DNA of 64,000 nucleotides from Solirubrobacter sp963736505 (GCA_963736505.1 CAVTOZ010000001.1:186001-250000), one strand, 5' to 3'; counted from the first letter of the stretch, positions 43,175 to 52,970 are shown. The notes: generated by a model from the letters alone, not told the origin. A program made the numbers and translations.

Positions 43175-45419
43175 GGTAGTTCCAGCGCGGAGGCTCGCCG
43201 GCGAGCGCGACCTCCGTGTCGAGCTGCGTCGCACAGCCGGGGCAGCAGTAGGTGCGGAACACGAGCGAGCCGTCCGCGCGCTCGAGGATCCGGTTGCGGA
43301 TCGAGTCGGATGAGACGACCGCCTCCGACGCGAGCACGAAGTACTTCCAGTTCGACCGGTTCGACGCCAGATCGTGGCCGCACGCACGGCACCGGTACCG
43401 CCCGTCCGGGTCGACCTCCAGCGCCTCCGAGAGCACGAGCGGGTCACCCGCCACGGCGGGAAGATCCGCGTCGCCGGGCCCCTCGGGGAGAACGGTGGAG
43501 AACGACCGGCGACGCGCCCTCTCGGCGTCGCGCAGAGACGCGGTGGCGGCGGCGTCGACGGAGAACGGCGGCAGGGAGACGTCGCCGGGGGCCGGCGCGG
43601 CCGACGGCGTCGAGGCGGCGACGGCGTCGCCTCCCTCGGTGCTGCCGTCTTCCGCCGGAACCACCGCGACGCCGTACGCCGACGCGGCCATCTTGACCGA
43701 CACCCACCCGCGCTCGACGTCGGCGAGCACCGCCGCCGGGTCGCGCTCCAGCGGGTCGCCCAACCCCGGGCCGCCGGTGGCGCGGATGTAGTAGCCGTCC
43801 GAGGGCTCCACGCGGAAGCCTCGCGCCCGCGCCGGCGGCTGCTCCGCACCGTCGCGCAACGCGCCGACCGGCGCGCCCGAATGCGACGCCCACGACTCGT
43901 CGACGACGGCACGCGCCCCGCGCGCGAAGCGGATCGAGGCCCCCGCCCCCGGGTAGCCGCCGCCGACCGCCGACGACGGCGCGGTCAGACGGTTCTGGAA
44001 CACGGTGACGTCCCAGCCCTCGCACTCGTACGGCACGCAGAACGACTCGCCCGCGAGGCCTCCGCGCCAGCGCCCCACCCCGCCGGAGTCCGCCGCCACG
44101 CCGGAGTGGACGAACAGGACGGGGCTCTGGCGCTCGTAGTCCTCGATGTTGGGCGTGAACGCGTCGACGGTCTGGATCCCCATCATCGCGTTCTCGCCGT
44201 CGCGGCCCGGGAACGCGCTCGCGCCGCCCGCGCCGCCGGTGAAGACGTTCCAGAACCACGGCTCGCCGTACTGGTTGGAGCCCTGCAGCCACGCATACGT
44301 CCACGAGCCCCACGGCCCGGTCCGCCGCCCGCCGCACTCCGGCGAGCCGGCGATCATGTAGTTCAGCGCCTCCAAGATCGCATCCGTCCCGAACCACGCG
44401 CCGTAGACCGTCGCGCCCGAGATCGGCGCCGGCTTGACCGCGTTCACCAGCGTCCCGACAGGGGACACGATGTCGACCGGCGCCAGGAGCCCCTGGTTGA
44501 ACGGGATGTCCGGCGCCAGCACCGTCCCGATCGCGGCGATCACGTTGCCGACGCCGCCCACGTCGGTGCAGTTCAGCGCGCCCGGCGCCTGCGGATCGGT
44601 GCCGGTGTAGTCGACGGTCAGGGAATCGCCCCGCTTGGAGACCGTCGCCCGGATCGTGTAGACGCGATCCGACGCGCCGTCGTGCTCCATGTGCGCGGCG
44701 CCCGAGTACGCGCCATCCGGGAGCGACCGCAGCCGCTCCCGGAATGCGCGCCCGGACCCCTCGATCTGCGACGCGTGGATCGCACGGATCCGCGCGGCGC
44801 CGTGCTGCTCGAGCAGCGCGTCGAGCCGCTCGCGCCCGATCCAGACCGCGCCGAGCAGCGCCTTGATGTCGATCCCCGTCTGCTTCGGCACGCGCGTGTT
44901 GGTCAGGAACGCGTCGATGATGTCGCCGCGGAACTTGCCCTGGTCGTAGAACTTGACCGGCGTGAAGCGCAGGTTCTCGCCGTAGCACTCCATCGGCTCG
45001 ATCGCGTAGCCGCCGGCGACCGCGCCGCCCACGTCGGTCACGTGCGCCGACACGCCGACCCACATCACCAGCTCCCCGTCGCGGAACACGGGCGCGACGA
45101 CGACCACGTCGTGCGAGTGGAGCCCGCCGCCGTCGTACGGATCGTTGGCGAAGATCATGTCGCCGGGATGCAGGTCGTCGCCGAAGCGCTCGAGCGAGGC
45201 CCGCACCGTGTTCGACATCGCGAAGCCCATCTGCAGCGACCACGCGATCGTCGTGAGGATGTTGCCCTCCGCGTCGAGACAGCCGCACGCGTAGTCCGAA
45301 GCCGACACGAACAGGAACGAGCCGGACAGGTTCACCAGCGCGCGGCCCATCTCGCGGTTCATCGTCAGCTCGTAGTTGCGGACGATCTCCGACAGGACGG
45401 GATCGAACTCGTCGCTCAT
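43161..45419 (-). CDS. hydantoinase B/oxoprolinase-family subunit fused to acetone-carboxylase-gamma-like zinc domain
   Basis: A 752-residue protein. Residues 1 to about 570 are the HyuB domain (NDPYDGGGLHSHDV, HVTDVGG, GGAGGASAFPGRDG). After a low-complexity Ala/Pro linker (about 590-650) the last ~100 residues carry RCRACGHDLAS...NWKYF and YCCPGCATQLDTEV, a zinc domain like the gamma subunit of acetone carboxylase. HyuB-type chains work with HyuA in ATP-dependent hydrolysis or carboxylation; the added domain favours ketone carboxylation, as in acetone/acetophenone carboxylases. ATG overlaps the HyuA stop. Confidence 0.87.
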   Translation of the reverse strand: MSDEFDPVLSEIVRNYELTMNREMGRALVNLSGSFLFVSASDYACGCLDAEGNILTTIAWSLQMGFAMSNTVRASLERFGDDLHPGDMIFANDPYDGGGLHSHDVVVVAPVFRDGELVMWVGVSAHVTDVGGAVAGGYAIEPMECYGENLRFTPVKFYDQGKFRGDIIDAFLTNTRVPKQTGIDIKALLGAVWIGRERLDALLEQHGAARIRAIHASQIEGSGRAFRERLRSLPDGAYSGAAHMEHDGASDRVYTIRATVSKRGDSLTVDYTGTDPQAPGALNCTDVGGVGNVIAAIGTVLAPDIPFNQGLLAPVDIVSPVGTLVNAVKPAPISGATVYGAWFGTDAILEALNYMIAGSPECGGRRTGPWGSWTYAWLQGSNQYGEPWFWNVFTGGAGGASAFPGRDGENAMMGIQTVDAFTPNIEDYERQSPVLFVHSGVAADSGGVGRWRGGLAGESFCVPYECEGWDVTVFQNRLTAPSSAVGGGYPGAGASIRFARGARAVVDESWASHSGAPVGALRDGAEQPPARARGFRVEPSDGYYIRATGGPGLGDPLERDPAAVLADVERGWVSVKMAASAYGVAVVPAEDGSTEGGDAVAASTPSAAPAPGDVSLPPFSVDAAATASLRDAERARRRSFSTVLPEGPGDADLPAVAGDPLVLSEALEVDPDGRYRCRACGHDLASNRSNWKYFVLASEAVVSSDSIRNRILERADGSLVFRTYCCPGCATQLDTEVALAGEPPRWNYRGLD

Positions 45420-47530
45420 TCTGCCTCCGCCGCCGCTTCGCAGGCGGCTCCGTCACCGGCGGCGCCCTGCGGGCTTCGCCTCGCCTCCAGGACCAGGCTC
45501 GACAACGCATCGACGTGCGCCGACCAGCCGGCCGGGACGAGGATCGTCGTGTCGTCGTACTCCACCAGCGCGGGCCCGTCCAGCCGCGCTCCCGGCGCCA
45601 GCGAGGCGCCCGCGAAGACCGTGACCGGCGACAGATCCGACGCCGTCGCCGACGCCAGTCCCATCCGCGATCCCGAGGCCGTGGCCTGATGCGGCGACAC
45701 CGACGCCGCGACGTGCTCCAGACGCGCGATCCGGCCCGTGCCGATCGCGCGATACGCCTTCAGGTCGTAGCCCGCGTCCGGCGCCGCGGCGCCTTCGCCG
45801 TAGATCGCCGCGTAGCGCGAGTCGAACGTCGCGACCGCGGCCGCCACGTCGTCATCCCCCAGCGACCGGGCCGGCACGCGGATGTCGAAGTCGAGGATCT
45901 GCCGCAGGTAGCAGAGGTCGACCTCGTGCGCGATCTCCGGCTCCACCCCGTGCGCGAGGAACGCGTCGCGCAGTTGCGCGTCCAGCCCCGCGAACGCCGC
46001 GTTCAGATCGTCCAGATCCGCGAGGACCCGGTCCGGCCCGATCGTCTTGTGCGTCGAGCGCGCGAACGAGTACACGATGTCGGTCGAGATCAGGCCCGCG
46101 GCGGAGAACACCGACGCCAGCCGCGGCACGACCACGCGCCGCACGCCGAGCTCCGACGCCACCGCGCCCGCGTGCAGCCCGCCGGCGCCGCCGAACGACA
46201 CCAGCGTGAACTCGCGCGGGTCCAGGCCCGCGAACACCGTCCGCAGCCGGATCGCGTCGGCCATCACCGAGTTCGCGACGCGGAACATGCCGGCCGCGGT
46301 CGCCAGCGGCGACAGGTCGAGCGACGCGGCGAGCGACGCCACCACCTCCGCGGCCGCGGCGGCGTCGAGCCGCATCCGGCCGCCGAGGAAGTACTCCGGG
46401 TCCAGCAGCCCCAGCACGACGTTCGCGTCGGTCACCGTCGCCAGCGTCCCGCCGCGCCCGTAACACGCGGCGCCCGGCACGGCGCCCGCGCTCTGCGGCC
46501 CGACGCGCAGCGTCCCGCCCGGCCCGACCCAGCCGATCGAGCCGCCGCCGGCGCCGACCGTCGTGACGTCGATCATCGGCGTCGCCAGCGCCTGGCGGTC
46601 GAGGAACTGCAGCGTCGTCGTGCGCACCTCGCCGCCGTGCACGAGCCCGACGTCGGTGCTCGTCCCGCCCATGTCGAACGTGATCGCGTCGGCGGACTCC
46701 AGCGCCTTGGCCGCCATCACGCCCGCCACCGGGCCGGAGTAGACCGTCTGCGCCGCCGTCCGCACGGCGCCGTCGATGCTCCCGAGGCCGCCGTCGGACT
46801 TCATCAGCAGCAGCGTCCCGGCGAAGCCGGCCTCGCCGAGCAGCGTCTCCAGCCGCGTCGCGTAGTCGCGCAGCGCCGGCCCGGCGTACGCGGTGATCGC
46901 GGTCGTGCTCATGCGCTCGTACTCGCCGATCAGCGGGCACGCCTCGTGCGAGAGCGTCACGTACGCATCGGGCACGATCTCCAGGACCGCCGAGCGAGCC
47001 GCGAGCTCGTGCTCCGGGTTGCGGAACGCCCACAGGAAGCACACGGCGAACGAGCGCACGCCCTCCGAGGCGAGGCGGGCGACCGAGCGCCGCAGCCCGT
47101 CGAGATCGATCGGCACGACTACGCGCCCCTGGAAGTCGATCCGCTCGGACACCTCCTCGATGTCCCCGCGCGGCACCAGCGGCTTGGCGTGCGTGACGCG
47201 CGACGGGTCCTGCTCGGAGTCGCGGTACTGGCGCGCGAGCTCGTACAGGTCGCCGAACCCCAGCGTGGTCAGCAGACCCACCCGCGCGCCGGAGCGCGTG
47301 AGGACGATGTTGGTCGTGACCGTCGTCCCGTGCACGAGCTCGTCGAGCTCGCCGAGGAAGGCTGGGACCGGCACGCCGAGCTCGTCGGCGACCGTCGCGA
47401 TCCCGTCGAGGACGCCGCGCTCGAACGCCGGCGGCGTGCTCGGCACCTTCCAGCTGCGCACCGAGTCGCCCTCGCTCAGCACCATGTCGGTGAACGTGCC
47501 ACCGATGTCCACTCCCAGCCGCTTCCTCAT
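45416..47530 (-). CDS. hydantoinase A/oxoprolinase-family ATPase subunit
   Basis: A 704-residue HyuA-type protein: N-terminal actin-like ATPase motif GVDIGGTFTD (6-15), ELVHGTTVTTN, FDMGGTSTDVG in the middle and SFGGAGGLHA in the C-terminal third. Together with HyuB (overlapping ATGA) it forms the ATP-consuming core of a hydantoinase, 5-oxoprolinase or acetone/acetophenone carboxylase. The zinc domain on its partner and the catabolic setting favour a ketone carboxylase (inference). Overlaps the ABC permease stop by 4 bp. Confidence 0.9.
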   Translation of the reverse strand: MRKRLGVDIGGTFTDMVLSEGDSVRSWKVPSTPPAFERGVLDGIATVADELGVPVPAFLGELDELVHGTTVTTNIVLTRSGARVGLLTTLGFGDLYELARQYRDSEQDPSRVTHAKPLVPRGDIEEVSERIDFQGRVVVPIDLDGLRRSVARLASEGVRSFAVCFLWAFRNPEHELAARSAVLEIVPDAYVTLSHEACPLIGEYERMSTTAITAYAGPALRDYATRLETLLGEAGFAGTLLLMKSDGGLGSIDGAVRTAAQTVYSGPVAGVMAAKALESADAITFDMGGTSTDVGLVHGGEVRTTTLQFLDRQALATPMIDVTTVGAGGGSIGWVGPGGTLRVGPQSAGAVPGAACYGRGGTLATVTDANVVLGLLDPEYFLGGRMRLDAAAAAEVVASLAASLDLSPLATAAGMFRVANSVMADAIRLRTVFAGLDPREFTLVSFGGAGGLHAGAVASELGVRRVVVPRLASVFSAAGLISTDIVYSFARSTHKTIGPDRVLADLDDLNAAFAGLDAQLRDAFLAHGVEPEIAHEVDLCYLRQILDFDIRVPARSLGDDDVAAAVATFDSRYAAIYGEGAAAPDAGYDLKAYRAIGTGRIARLEHVAASVSPHQATASGSRMGLASATASDLSPVTVFAGASLAPGARLDGPALVEYDDTTILVPAGWSAHVDALSSLVLEARRSPQGAAGDGAACEAAAEAE

Positions 47531-48555
47531 CGGCGCGCGCGGGCGACGACGACGGCCACGATCAGCACGACGCCCTGGTAGAGGTCGGTGATCCAGAACG
47601 GGATGCCGTACAGCTGCAGCCCGTTGATCCCGACCGCGACGATGAACATCGCGACCACGAGCCCGGGCACGTTGAAGCGGCCCGGCCGGATCATCGTCGA
47701 GCCGAGGAACGCCGCCGCGAACGCCGGCAGCAGGTAGTTCCCGCCGACGTTCGGCGGGCCCGCACCGATGCGGGCGCCGTAGACGATGCCCGCCAGCGAG
47801 GCCAGCACCGCCGAGCACACGAACGAGAGGAAGATCACGCGGTCGGTCTTGACGCCCGCCAGCCGCGCGGCGTCGCGCGCCGCGCCGGTCGCGTACACGC
47901 GGCGGCCGAACGGGGTCTGCTCGAGCAGGTACCAGAGCGCGATCGCGACCACCGCCACGTACGCCAGCGTGAGCGGCACCTTGGCCACGAACGTCCGCCC
48001 GAGGTCGGTGAACGCCGACGGGATGCCGCTGGAGATCGTCGTCCCGTTCGCGATCACCTCCGAGAGCCCGAGCAGCACGCTGCTCACGCCGATCGTGGCG
48101 ATGAACGGATCGACCCGCGCGCGCACGACGAGCACGCCGTTGACGACGCCGACGACGAGCCCGGCCGCGAGCGTGATCACGATCGCGAGCGGGATCGGCA
48201 TGCTCCCGTCGGTGGTCTGGAACAGCCACGTGACGAGCACGACGGCGAGCGTCATCGCGCCGCCGATCGAGATGTCGAACACGCCCGACGCGAGCGGGAG
48301 CAGCAGCGCGAGCGCCATGATCCCGCCGATCGTCTGGTTGGAGACGACGCCGATCAGGTTGTCGTACGTGAGGAACTTGCCGGGCAGCGTGATCGCGAAC
48401 ACGACGATCATCAGCGCCAGCAGCCCGAGCCCGCCGTAGCGCTCCAGCAGCGAGTGGCGGCGCGGCTCGTCGGCCTCGCGCGCGCCGATCAGGCGGCGCA
48501 GCAGCTGCGAGCTCGACGCCTCCGCCGGCGGTGGGGTCTCGACCTCAGGCGGCAT
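47527..48555 (-). CDS. ABC importer permease, ribose/CUT2 type
   Basis: A 342-residue membrane protein with about 8-10 hydrophobic segments and the BPD_transp_2 signature ATGAARDAARLAGVKTDRV, GGIMALALLLPLASGVFDISIGG. It forms the channel of a ribose-type importer with the flanking ATPase and binding protein. Overlaps both neighbours, so the transporter and HyuAB are made from one transcript. Confidence 0.9.
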   Translation of the reverse strand: MPPEVETPPPAEASSSQLLRRLIGAREADEPRRHSLLERYGGLGLLALMIVVFAITLPGKFLTYDNLIGVVSNQTIGGIMALALLLPLASGVFDISIGGAMTLAVVLVTWLFQTTDGSMPIPLAIVITLAAGLVVGVVNGVLVVRARVDPFIATIGVSSVLLGLSEVIANGTTISSGIPSAFTDLGRTFVAKVPLTLAYVAVVAIALWYLLEQTPFGRRVYATGAARDAARLAGVKTDRVIFLSFVCSAVLASLAGIVYGARIGAGPPNVGGNYLLPAFAAAFLGSTMIRPGRFNVPGLVVAMFIVAVGINGLQLYGIPFWITDLYQGVVLIVAVVVARARR

Positions 48556-50026
48556 CGCGATAGCACTCCTCCGACACGCGCTCGCGCGTGATCTGCGCGC
48601 CGCTCAGCTCTCCGCCCACGCGCCCCTCGCGCACCACCAGCACGCGGTCGCAGACGATCTCCAGGTCCTCCAGGTCGGACGAGCAGATCAGCACGCCGAC
48701 GCCGTCGCGCGCGGCCGCGCGCAGCAGCTCGAGGATCTCCGCCTTGCCGCCGACGTCGACGCCCTGCGTCGGCTCGTCGAGCACGATCAGGCGCGGCTTG
48801 GTGCGCAGCCACTTGGCGACCGCGACCTTCTGCTGGTTGCCGCCCGACAGCTCCATCAGCGACTTCTCCGGCTCCGCCGGCAGGATGCCGAACCGCCGGA
48901 TCATGTCGCGCGCGACGGCGCGCTCCTCGCGCAGCCGCAGCCGCCCGCCGCGCCACAGGGGCGCCAGCTCGGGCAGCGTCAGGTTCTCGCGCACGGTCAT
49001 CGTCGCGATGTTCTTCAGCCCGCGCTCGGACGAGAGCACGGCGACGCCGCGGCGCACGAGCGCCTCGGGCGCGAGCGCCTCGCCCTCGGCGAGGATCGAC
49101 CCCGCGCGCAGCGGAATCCGCCCGAGCAGCACGCGCGGGACGTCGTGCACGCCGGAGCCGGCCAGCCCGGCCATCCCCACGACCTCGCCGGGCGCGACCG
49201 AGAAGCTCGCGCTCTCCAACTGTCCCGCGGCGACGCCGTCGAAGACGAGCCCGCCCTCACCGCGCCGCGCGACCCGCTCCGAGCGCACGCCGCGCGTGAC
49301 CTCGCCGCCGACGATCAGCTCGACCAGCCGGTCCTTGGCGAACTCGGCCTGCGCGCCCGTCCCGACCACGCGGCCGTTGCGCAGGACGGTGACGCGGTCG
49401 GCGATCTGCGGCAGCTCCTCGAGCCGGTGCGAGATGTAGACGACGCCGAGCCCGGCCTCGACCGTGCGCCGGATCAGCACGAACAGCCGCTCGACCTCCG
49501 AGTGCGGGAGGTTGGCGGTGGGCTCGTCGAAGAACAGGATCCGCGCGCCCTCATCGGACTCCAGCGCCCGTGCCACCGCGACCTGCGTGCGCTGCACGGG
49601 GCTGAGCTCGGACACCGGCACGTCGGGGTGCGCGTTCAGGCCGACGCGGGCGAGCGCCGCGCGGGCGCTGCGGCGCTCGCTGCGCCAGTGGATGCGCGCG
49701 CCGCGCCCGGTCTCCCAGGCGCCGCCGAGGCGCAGGTTCTCCAGCACCGTCAGCTGGTCGACGAGCCCGAGCTCCTGGTGGATGAAGCGCAGGCCCGCGC
49801 GCCGGCTCGCGGCCGGGTCGCCGAAGCGCAGCGCCTCCCCGGCCACCGTCGCCGATCCGCCGGGATCGGGCTCGTGATAGCCGGAGAGGAGCTTGATCAG
49901 CGTCGACTTGCCGCTGCCGTTGTGCCCGACGAGCGCGTGCACCTCGGCGGGGCGGACATCGAAGTCCACCCCGTCGAGGGCACGCTGGCCGACGAAGGTC
50001 TTCGAGAGGTTGCGGACCTCGAGCAC
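48545..50026 (-). CDS. ABC importer ATPase, ribose/CUT2 type (two nucleotide-binding domains)
   Basis: A 493-residue double ATPase. First domain: Walker A GHNGSGKST, LSPVQRTQVAVARAL in place of a strict LSGGQ, Walker B ILFFDEPTA. Second domain: degenerate Walker A region (GLAGSGVHDV), LSGGNQQKVAVAKWL and VLDEPTQGVD. This is the RbsA/MglA pattern. GTG start 50026, 8 bp after the binding-protein stop. Confidence 0.92.
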   Translation of the reverse strand: MLEVRNLSKTFVGQRALDGVDFDVRPAEVHALVGHNGSGKSTLIKLLSGYHEPDPGGSATVAGEALRFGDPAASRRAGLRFIHQELGLVDQLTVLENLRLGGAWETGRGARIHWRSERRSARAALARVGLNAHPDVPVSELSPVQRTQVAVARALESDEGARILFFDEPTANLPHSEVERLFVLIRRTVEAGLGVVYISHRLEELPQIADRVTVLRNGRVVGTGAQAEFAKDRLVELIVGGEVTRGVRSERVARRGEGGLVFDGVAAGQLESASFSVAPGEVVGMAGLAGSGVHDVPRVLLGRIPLRAGSILAEGEALAPEALVRRGVAVLSSERGLKNIATMTVRENLTLPELAPLWRGGRLRLREERAVARDMIRRFGILPAEPEKSLMELSGGNQQKVAVAKWLRTKPRLIVLDEPTQGVDVGGKAEILELLRAAARDGVGVLICSSDLEDLEIVCDRVLVVREGRVGGELSGAQITRERVSEECYRDAA

Positions 50027-50033
50027 CCTCGGC

Positions 50034-51185
50034 TCAGCCCATGTTCCAGAGCTTCTTGAACTGGTCCTCGAAGCCCGTAGCGCCGACGTACGTCTTGCCG
50101 CCGAGCTGGTCGATGTTGTCCTTGGTGATCAGGACCTGCGACGTCGAGACGGTCGGCGGCATGTCCTTGCCCGCGATCGCGCGCGCGGCCGCGTCGGCCG
50201 CCGCCCAACCCGGCTCGGTGCTCCCCGTCGTGATGTCCGCCACCTGGATGTCGCCCTTCCTGACCAGCTCGAGATTCGGCGCGTCGGCGTCGAAACCGGC
50301 GACCTTGATCGAGTCCGACTTGCCGGCCTGGCGGATCGCGTCCGTCGCGGCCAGCGCCACGGCATCGAAGGTCCCGACGATATACGTCAGGTCGGGCTTG
50401 GACTGGATCGCCGACTGCAGCTGCTGCGGCAGTCCGCTCTGGATCGCGTCGATCGCGAACTCGAGCGTGTCGGTCTTGCACGTCGTGCAGGCCTTCATGG
50501 TGTCGATGAAGGACTGCTGGCGCTGGATGTTGCAGGCGAACGTCTTGGTGCCCACGAACAGCGCGTTGGCCTTGCCCTTGCTGTCGGCGATGATCCAGTT
50601 CGCGAGCGCAGTGCCCTCCTTGATGCAGGCGTCGCCGGCGACCTCGGTCTTGACGCCCTCGGCGTTCTCCGGGTTGCCGGTGAAGGACCCGATGATCGGG
50701 ATCCCGGCCTTGGAGGCCGCCGCGTAGCCGTCACCGGCCGCGTCGACGCCGATGCCGTTGACGACGATTGCGTCAGGCTTGGCGTTGATGGCGTTGGTGA
50801 AGCACGCGCCGATCTTGTCGGCCGTCGTGCCGCCGTCGCACTTCTGGAACTTGTACCCGAGCGCCTCGGTGCCGGCCTGGATCGCGTTGGCGATCTTCGA
50901 GCAGCCTTCGAGCGCGAGGTTGCACGCCACGTGGTAGATCGTCTTGCCCTTCGGGGGATCGAACGGACCGAGGTCGTTCGAGGGCACGGTGTCGGGGATC
51001 TTGGTCGCGTCGGTCGCCGCGGTCTGCGCCGCGGTCAGCCACGCCGGATCCGACGCCGGCTTGGTGCTGCTCTGCGCGGCGCCGTTGTCCTTCGTCGCGC
51101 TCTCGTTGTCGCTCGAGCCGCACGCCGACAGGCCGGTCATGGCCAGTGCGGCGAGCACGGCGAGCACCTTCGCTCCGCTTCTCAC
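50034..51185 (-). CDS. ABC importer substrate-binding lipoprotein, cysteine-rich
   Basis: A 383-residue periplasmic-binding-protein-like lipoprotein: lipobox LSAC with Cys22, then a Peripla_BP_4/RbsB-type two-lobe domain (NAINAKPDAIVVNGIG, IGSFTGNPENAEGV, VAGFDADAPN). Unusually, the mature chain has eight further cysteines spread over both lobes, including KACTTCKTD, suggesting disulfides. It delivers the substrate to the permease at 47527. GTG start with GGAGGAG upstream; first gene of the operon, with operator site C about 80 bp upstream. Confidence 0.88.
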   Translation of the reverse strand: MRSGAKVLAVLAALAMTGLSACGSSDNESATKDNGAAQSSTKPASDPAWLTAAQTAATDATKIPDTVPSNDLGPFDPPKGKTIYHVACNLALEGCSKIANAIQAGTEALGYKFQKCDGGTTADKIGACFTNAINAKPDAIVVNGIGVDAAGDGYAAASKAGIPIIGSFTGNPENAEGVKTEVAGDACIKEGTALANWIIADSKGKANALFVGTKTFACNIQRQQSFIDTMKACTTCKTDTLEFAIDAIQSGLPQQLQSAIQSKPDLTYIVGTFDAVALAATDAIRQAGKSDSIKVAGFDADAPNLELVRKGDIQVADITTGSTEPGWAAADAAARAIAGKDMPPTVSTSQVLITKDNIDQLGGKTYVGATGFEDQFKKLWNMG

Positions 51186-51248
51186 TGCTCCTCCTCCACT
51201 CTTGGTCGGTGGATCTCGGTGAGAGTCTCACCTCGGCGCGCGATCACT

Positions 51249-51282
51249 CGCAAGCGGCTTCTGCGGGGAGAAATGTGCGGCG
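51249..51282. promoter_or_regulatory. proposed IclR operator, site C
   Basis: CGCAAGCGGCTTCT - 6 nt - AGAAATGTGCGGCG. The left arm matches the site A left arm at 12 of 14 positions; the right arm matches the site A right arm at 10 of 14. It lies in the divergent gap between the binding-protein gene (start 51185) and the SDR (start 51319, 53 bp from the centre). Confidence 0.6.
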
Positions 51283-51318
51283 GAGCGGGGGAACCGGACA
51301 TAGGATCGCGGCTCTCGA

Positions 51319-52062
51319 GTGCTGATCGAAGGACGCATCGCGCTGGTCACCGGCGCCGCTTCCGGCCTGGGCCTGGCGACCGCCGAGGCGCTCGCCGCGC
51401 GCGGCGCGAGCGTCGTCCTGCTCGACCGCGACGGCGACGCGGCCCAGGCCGCCGCGGCGCGGATCGGCGGCCGCGCGGTCGCCGGCGACGTCCGCAGCGA
51501 GGCCGACGTCCTGCGCGCGCTGGAGGGCGGCGTCGACATCGCCGTCAGCTGCGCCGGCATCGGCGGCCCGGCGCGCGTGGTGGGGCGCGACGGCGCCCCG
51601 CTCGACCTCGAGCACTTCCGCCGCATCGTCGAGGTCAACCTGCTCGGCACGTTCAACGTGATCCGGCTCGCGGCGGCCGCGATGGCGGCGACGCCGGGCG
51701 ACGACGAGGAGCGCGGCGTGCTGATCAACACCGCCTCGGTCGCCGCGTTCGAGGGTCAGATCGGCCAGGTCTCCTACGCCGCGTCCAAGGGTGGGATCGT
51801 GGGGCTCACGCTGCCCGTCGCGCGCGACCTCGCGAGCCACCGCATCCGCTGCATGACGATCGCGCCGGGGACGCTCGACACGCCGCTGCTGCGCGGGCTG
51901 GAGCCCGCGGTGCGCGAGCGGCTCGCCGCCGCCGTCCCGCACCCGCGGCGCCTGGGACGCCCCGAGGAGTTCGCCGCGCTCGCGTGCCACATCGTCGAGA
52001 ACCCGCTGCTCAACGGCGAGGTGATCCGGCTCGACGGCGCGCTCCGGCTCGCCCCGCGCTAG
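51319..52062 (+). CDS. SDR-family oxidoreductase (3-hydroxyacyl-CoA dehydrogenase type II-like)
   Basis: A 247-residue SDR: TGAASGLG (11-18), SCAGIGG, the VSYAASKGG catalytic pair, an 'AAAAMAATPGDDEERGV' insertion before strand 5, and IAPGTLDTPLL. The insert and C-terminus resemble HSD10/type II 3-hydroxyacyl-CoA dehydrogenases. GTG start. Likely co-induced with the divergent importer/carboxylase operon through site C. Last 4 bp overlap coaA. Confidence 0.86.
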   Translation: MLIEGRIALVTGAASGLGLATAEALAARGASVVLLDRDGDAAQAAAARIGGRAVAGDVRSEADVLRALEGGVDIAVSCAGIGGPARVVGRDGAPLDLEHFRRIVEVNLLGTFNVIRLAAAAMAATPGDDEERGVLINTASVAAFEGQIGQVSYAASKGGIVGLTLPVARDLASHRIRCMTIAPGTLDTPLLRGLEPAVRERLAAAVPHPRRLGRPEEFAALACHIVENPLLNGEVIRLDGALRLAPR

Positions 52063-52970
52063 GTGCGGCGCAGCAGCAAGCGGCGGACGAAGTGGTCCGG
52101 GCCCTTCTCCAGGATCAGGTCCGCGCGCGGGCGGGTCGGGCCGATGTTCTGGGTCAGGTTCGGGCCGTTGGTGCGCTCCCAGATCGCGTCGGCGGTCGCG
52201 ACCGCCTGCTCGTCGGTCAGGCTCGCGTAGCGGTGGAAGTACGACTCCGGGCGCTGGAAGGCGCCGTTGCGCAGCGCCAGGAAGCGCTCGCGGTACCACT
52301 GGCGGATGTCGGGCTCGTCGGCGTCGAGGTAGAGCGCGAAGTCGACGAAGTCCGAGACGTAGATGCGTCCGGCGCCGCGCTGGAGCACGTTGACGCCCTC
52401 GAGCATTACCACGTCGGGGCGGACCACGGACTGCGAGCGGCCCTCGACGATGTCGTAGGTCAGGTGCGAGTAGACCGGCGCGCTGACCTCGTCGACGCCG
52501 CTCTTGAGGTCGGCGACGAAGCGCAGCAGCGCGCGCCGGTCGTAGCTCTCCGGGAAGCCCTTGCGCTCGAGAATGCCGCGCTCGACCAGGGTGGCGTTCG
52601 GGAGCAGGAAGCCGTCGGTGGTGACAAGCTCGGTCCGCCACTGCGGGCGCATCCCGCGCAGCAGCGCGACCACGAGCCGCGCCGCCGTGCTCTTGCCGAC
52701 CGCGACGCTGCCGCCGAGCGCGATCAGGAACGGCACGCGGTCCGGCGGCTCGCGCAGGAACTCGCTCTGCGCCGCCGAGAACCGCCGCCGCGCCTCGATC
52801 CGCAGCACGAGCAGCTTCGCCAGCGGCACGTAGACGTCGTTCATCTCGGCCGGCGCGACGGGCTCGCCGAGGCCGCTGAGCCCGGCGAGCTCGTCGTAGC
52901 CGAGTGACGTCCCGTCGCCGCCGAGCTGGCGCCAGCGCTCCCGCTCGATCGCGGCGAAGGGAGTCGTCAA
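52059..52970 (-). CDS. coaA: type I pantothenate kinase
   Basis: A 303-residue prokaryotic type I PanK: Walker A GGSVAVGKST, VTTDGFLLPN, KGFPESYDRRALLRF, YSHLTYDIVEG and NVLQ...SDFVDFALYLDA. It phosphorylates pantothenate, the first and regulated step of CoA synthesis. The start is an unusual TTG at 52970 overlapping the YbdD stop (TTGA); this gives the typical N-terminus preceding W-x-x-L. Its position next to CoA-dependent catabolic genes may be coincidental. Confidence 0.93.
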   Translation of the reverse strand: MTTPFAAIERERWRQLGGDGTSLGYDELAGLSGLGEPVAPAEMNDVYVPLAKLLVLRIEARRRFSAAQSEFLREPPDRVPFLIALGGSVAVGKSTAARLVVALLRGMRPQWRTELVTTDGFLLPNATLVERGILERKGFPESYDRRALLRFVADLKSGVDEVSAPVYSHLTYDIVEGRSQSVVRPDVVMLEGVNVLQRGAGRIYVSDFVDFALYLDADEPDIRQWYRERFLALRNGAFQRPESYFHRYASLTDEQAVATADAIWERTNGPNLTQNIGPTRPRADLILEKGPDHFVRRLLLRRT

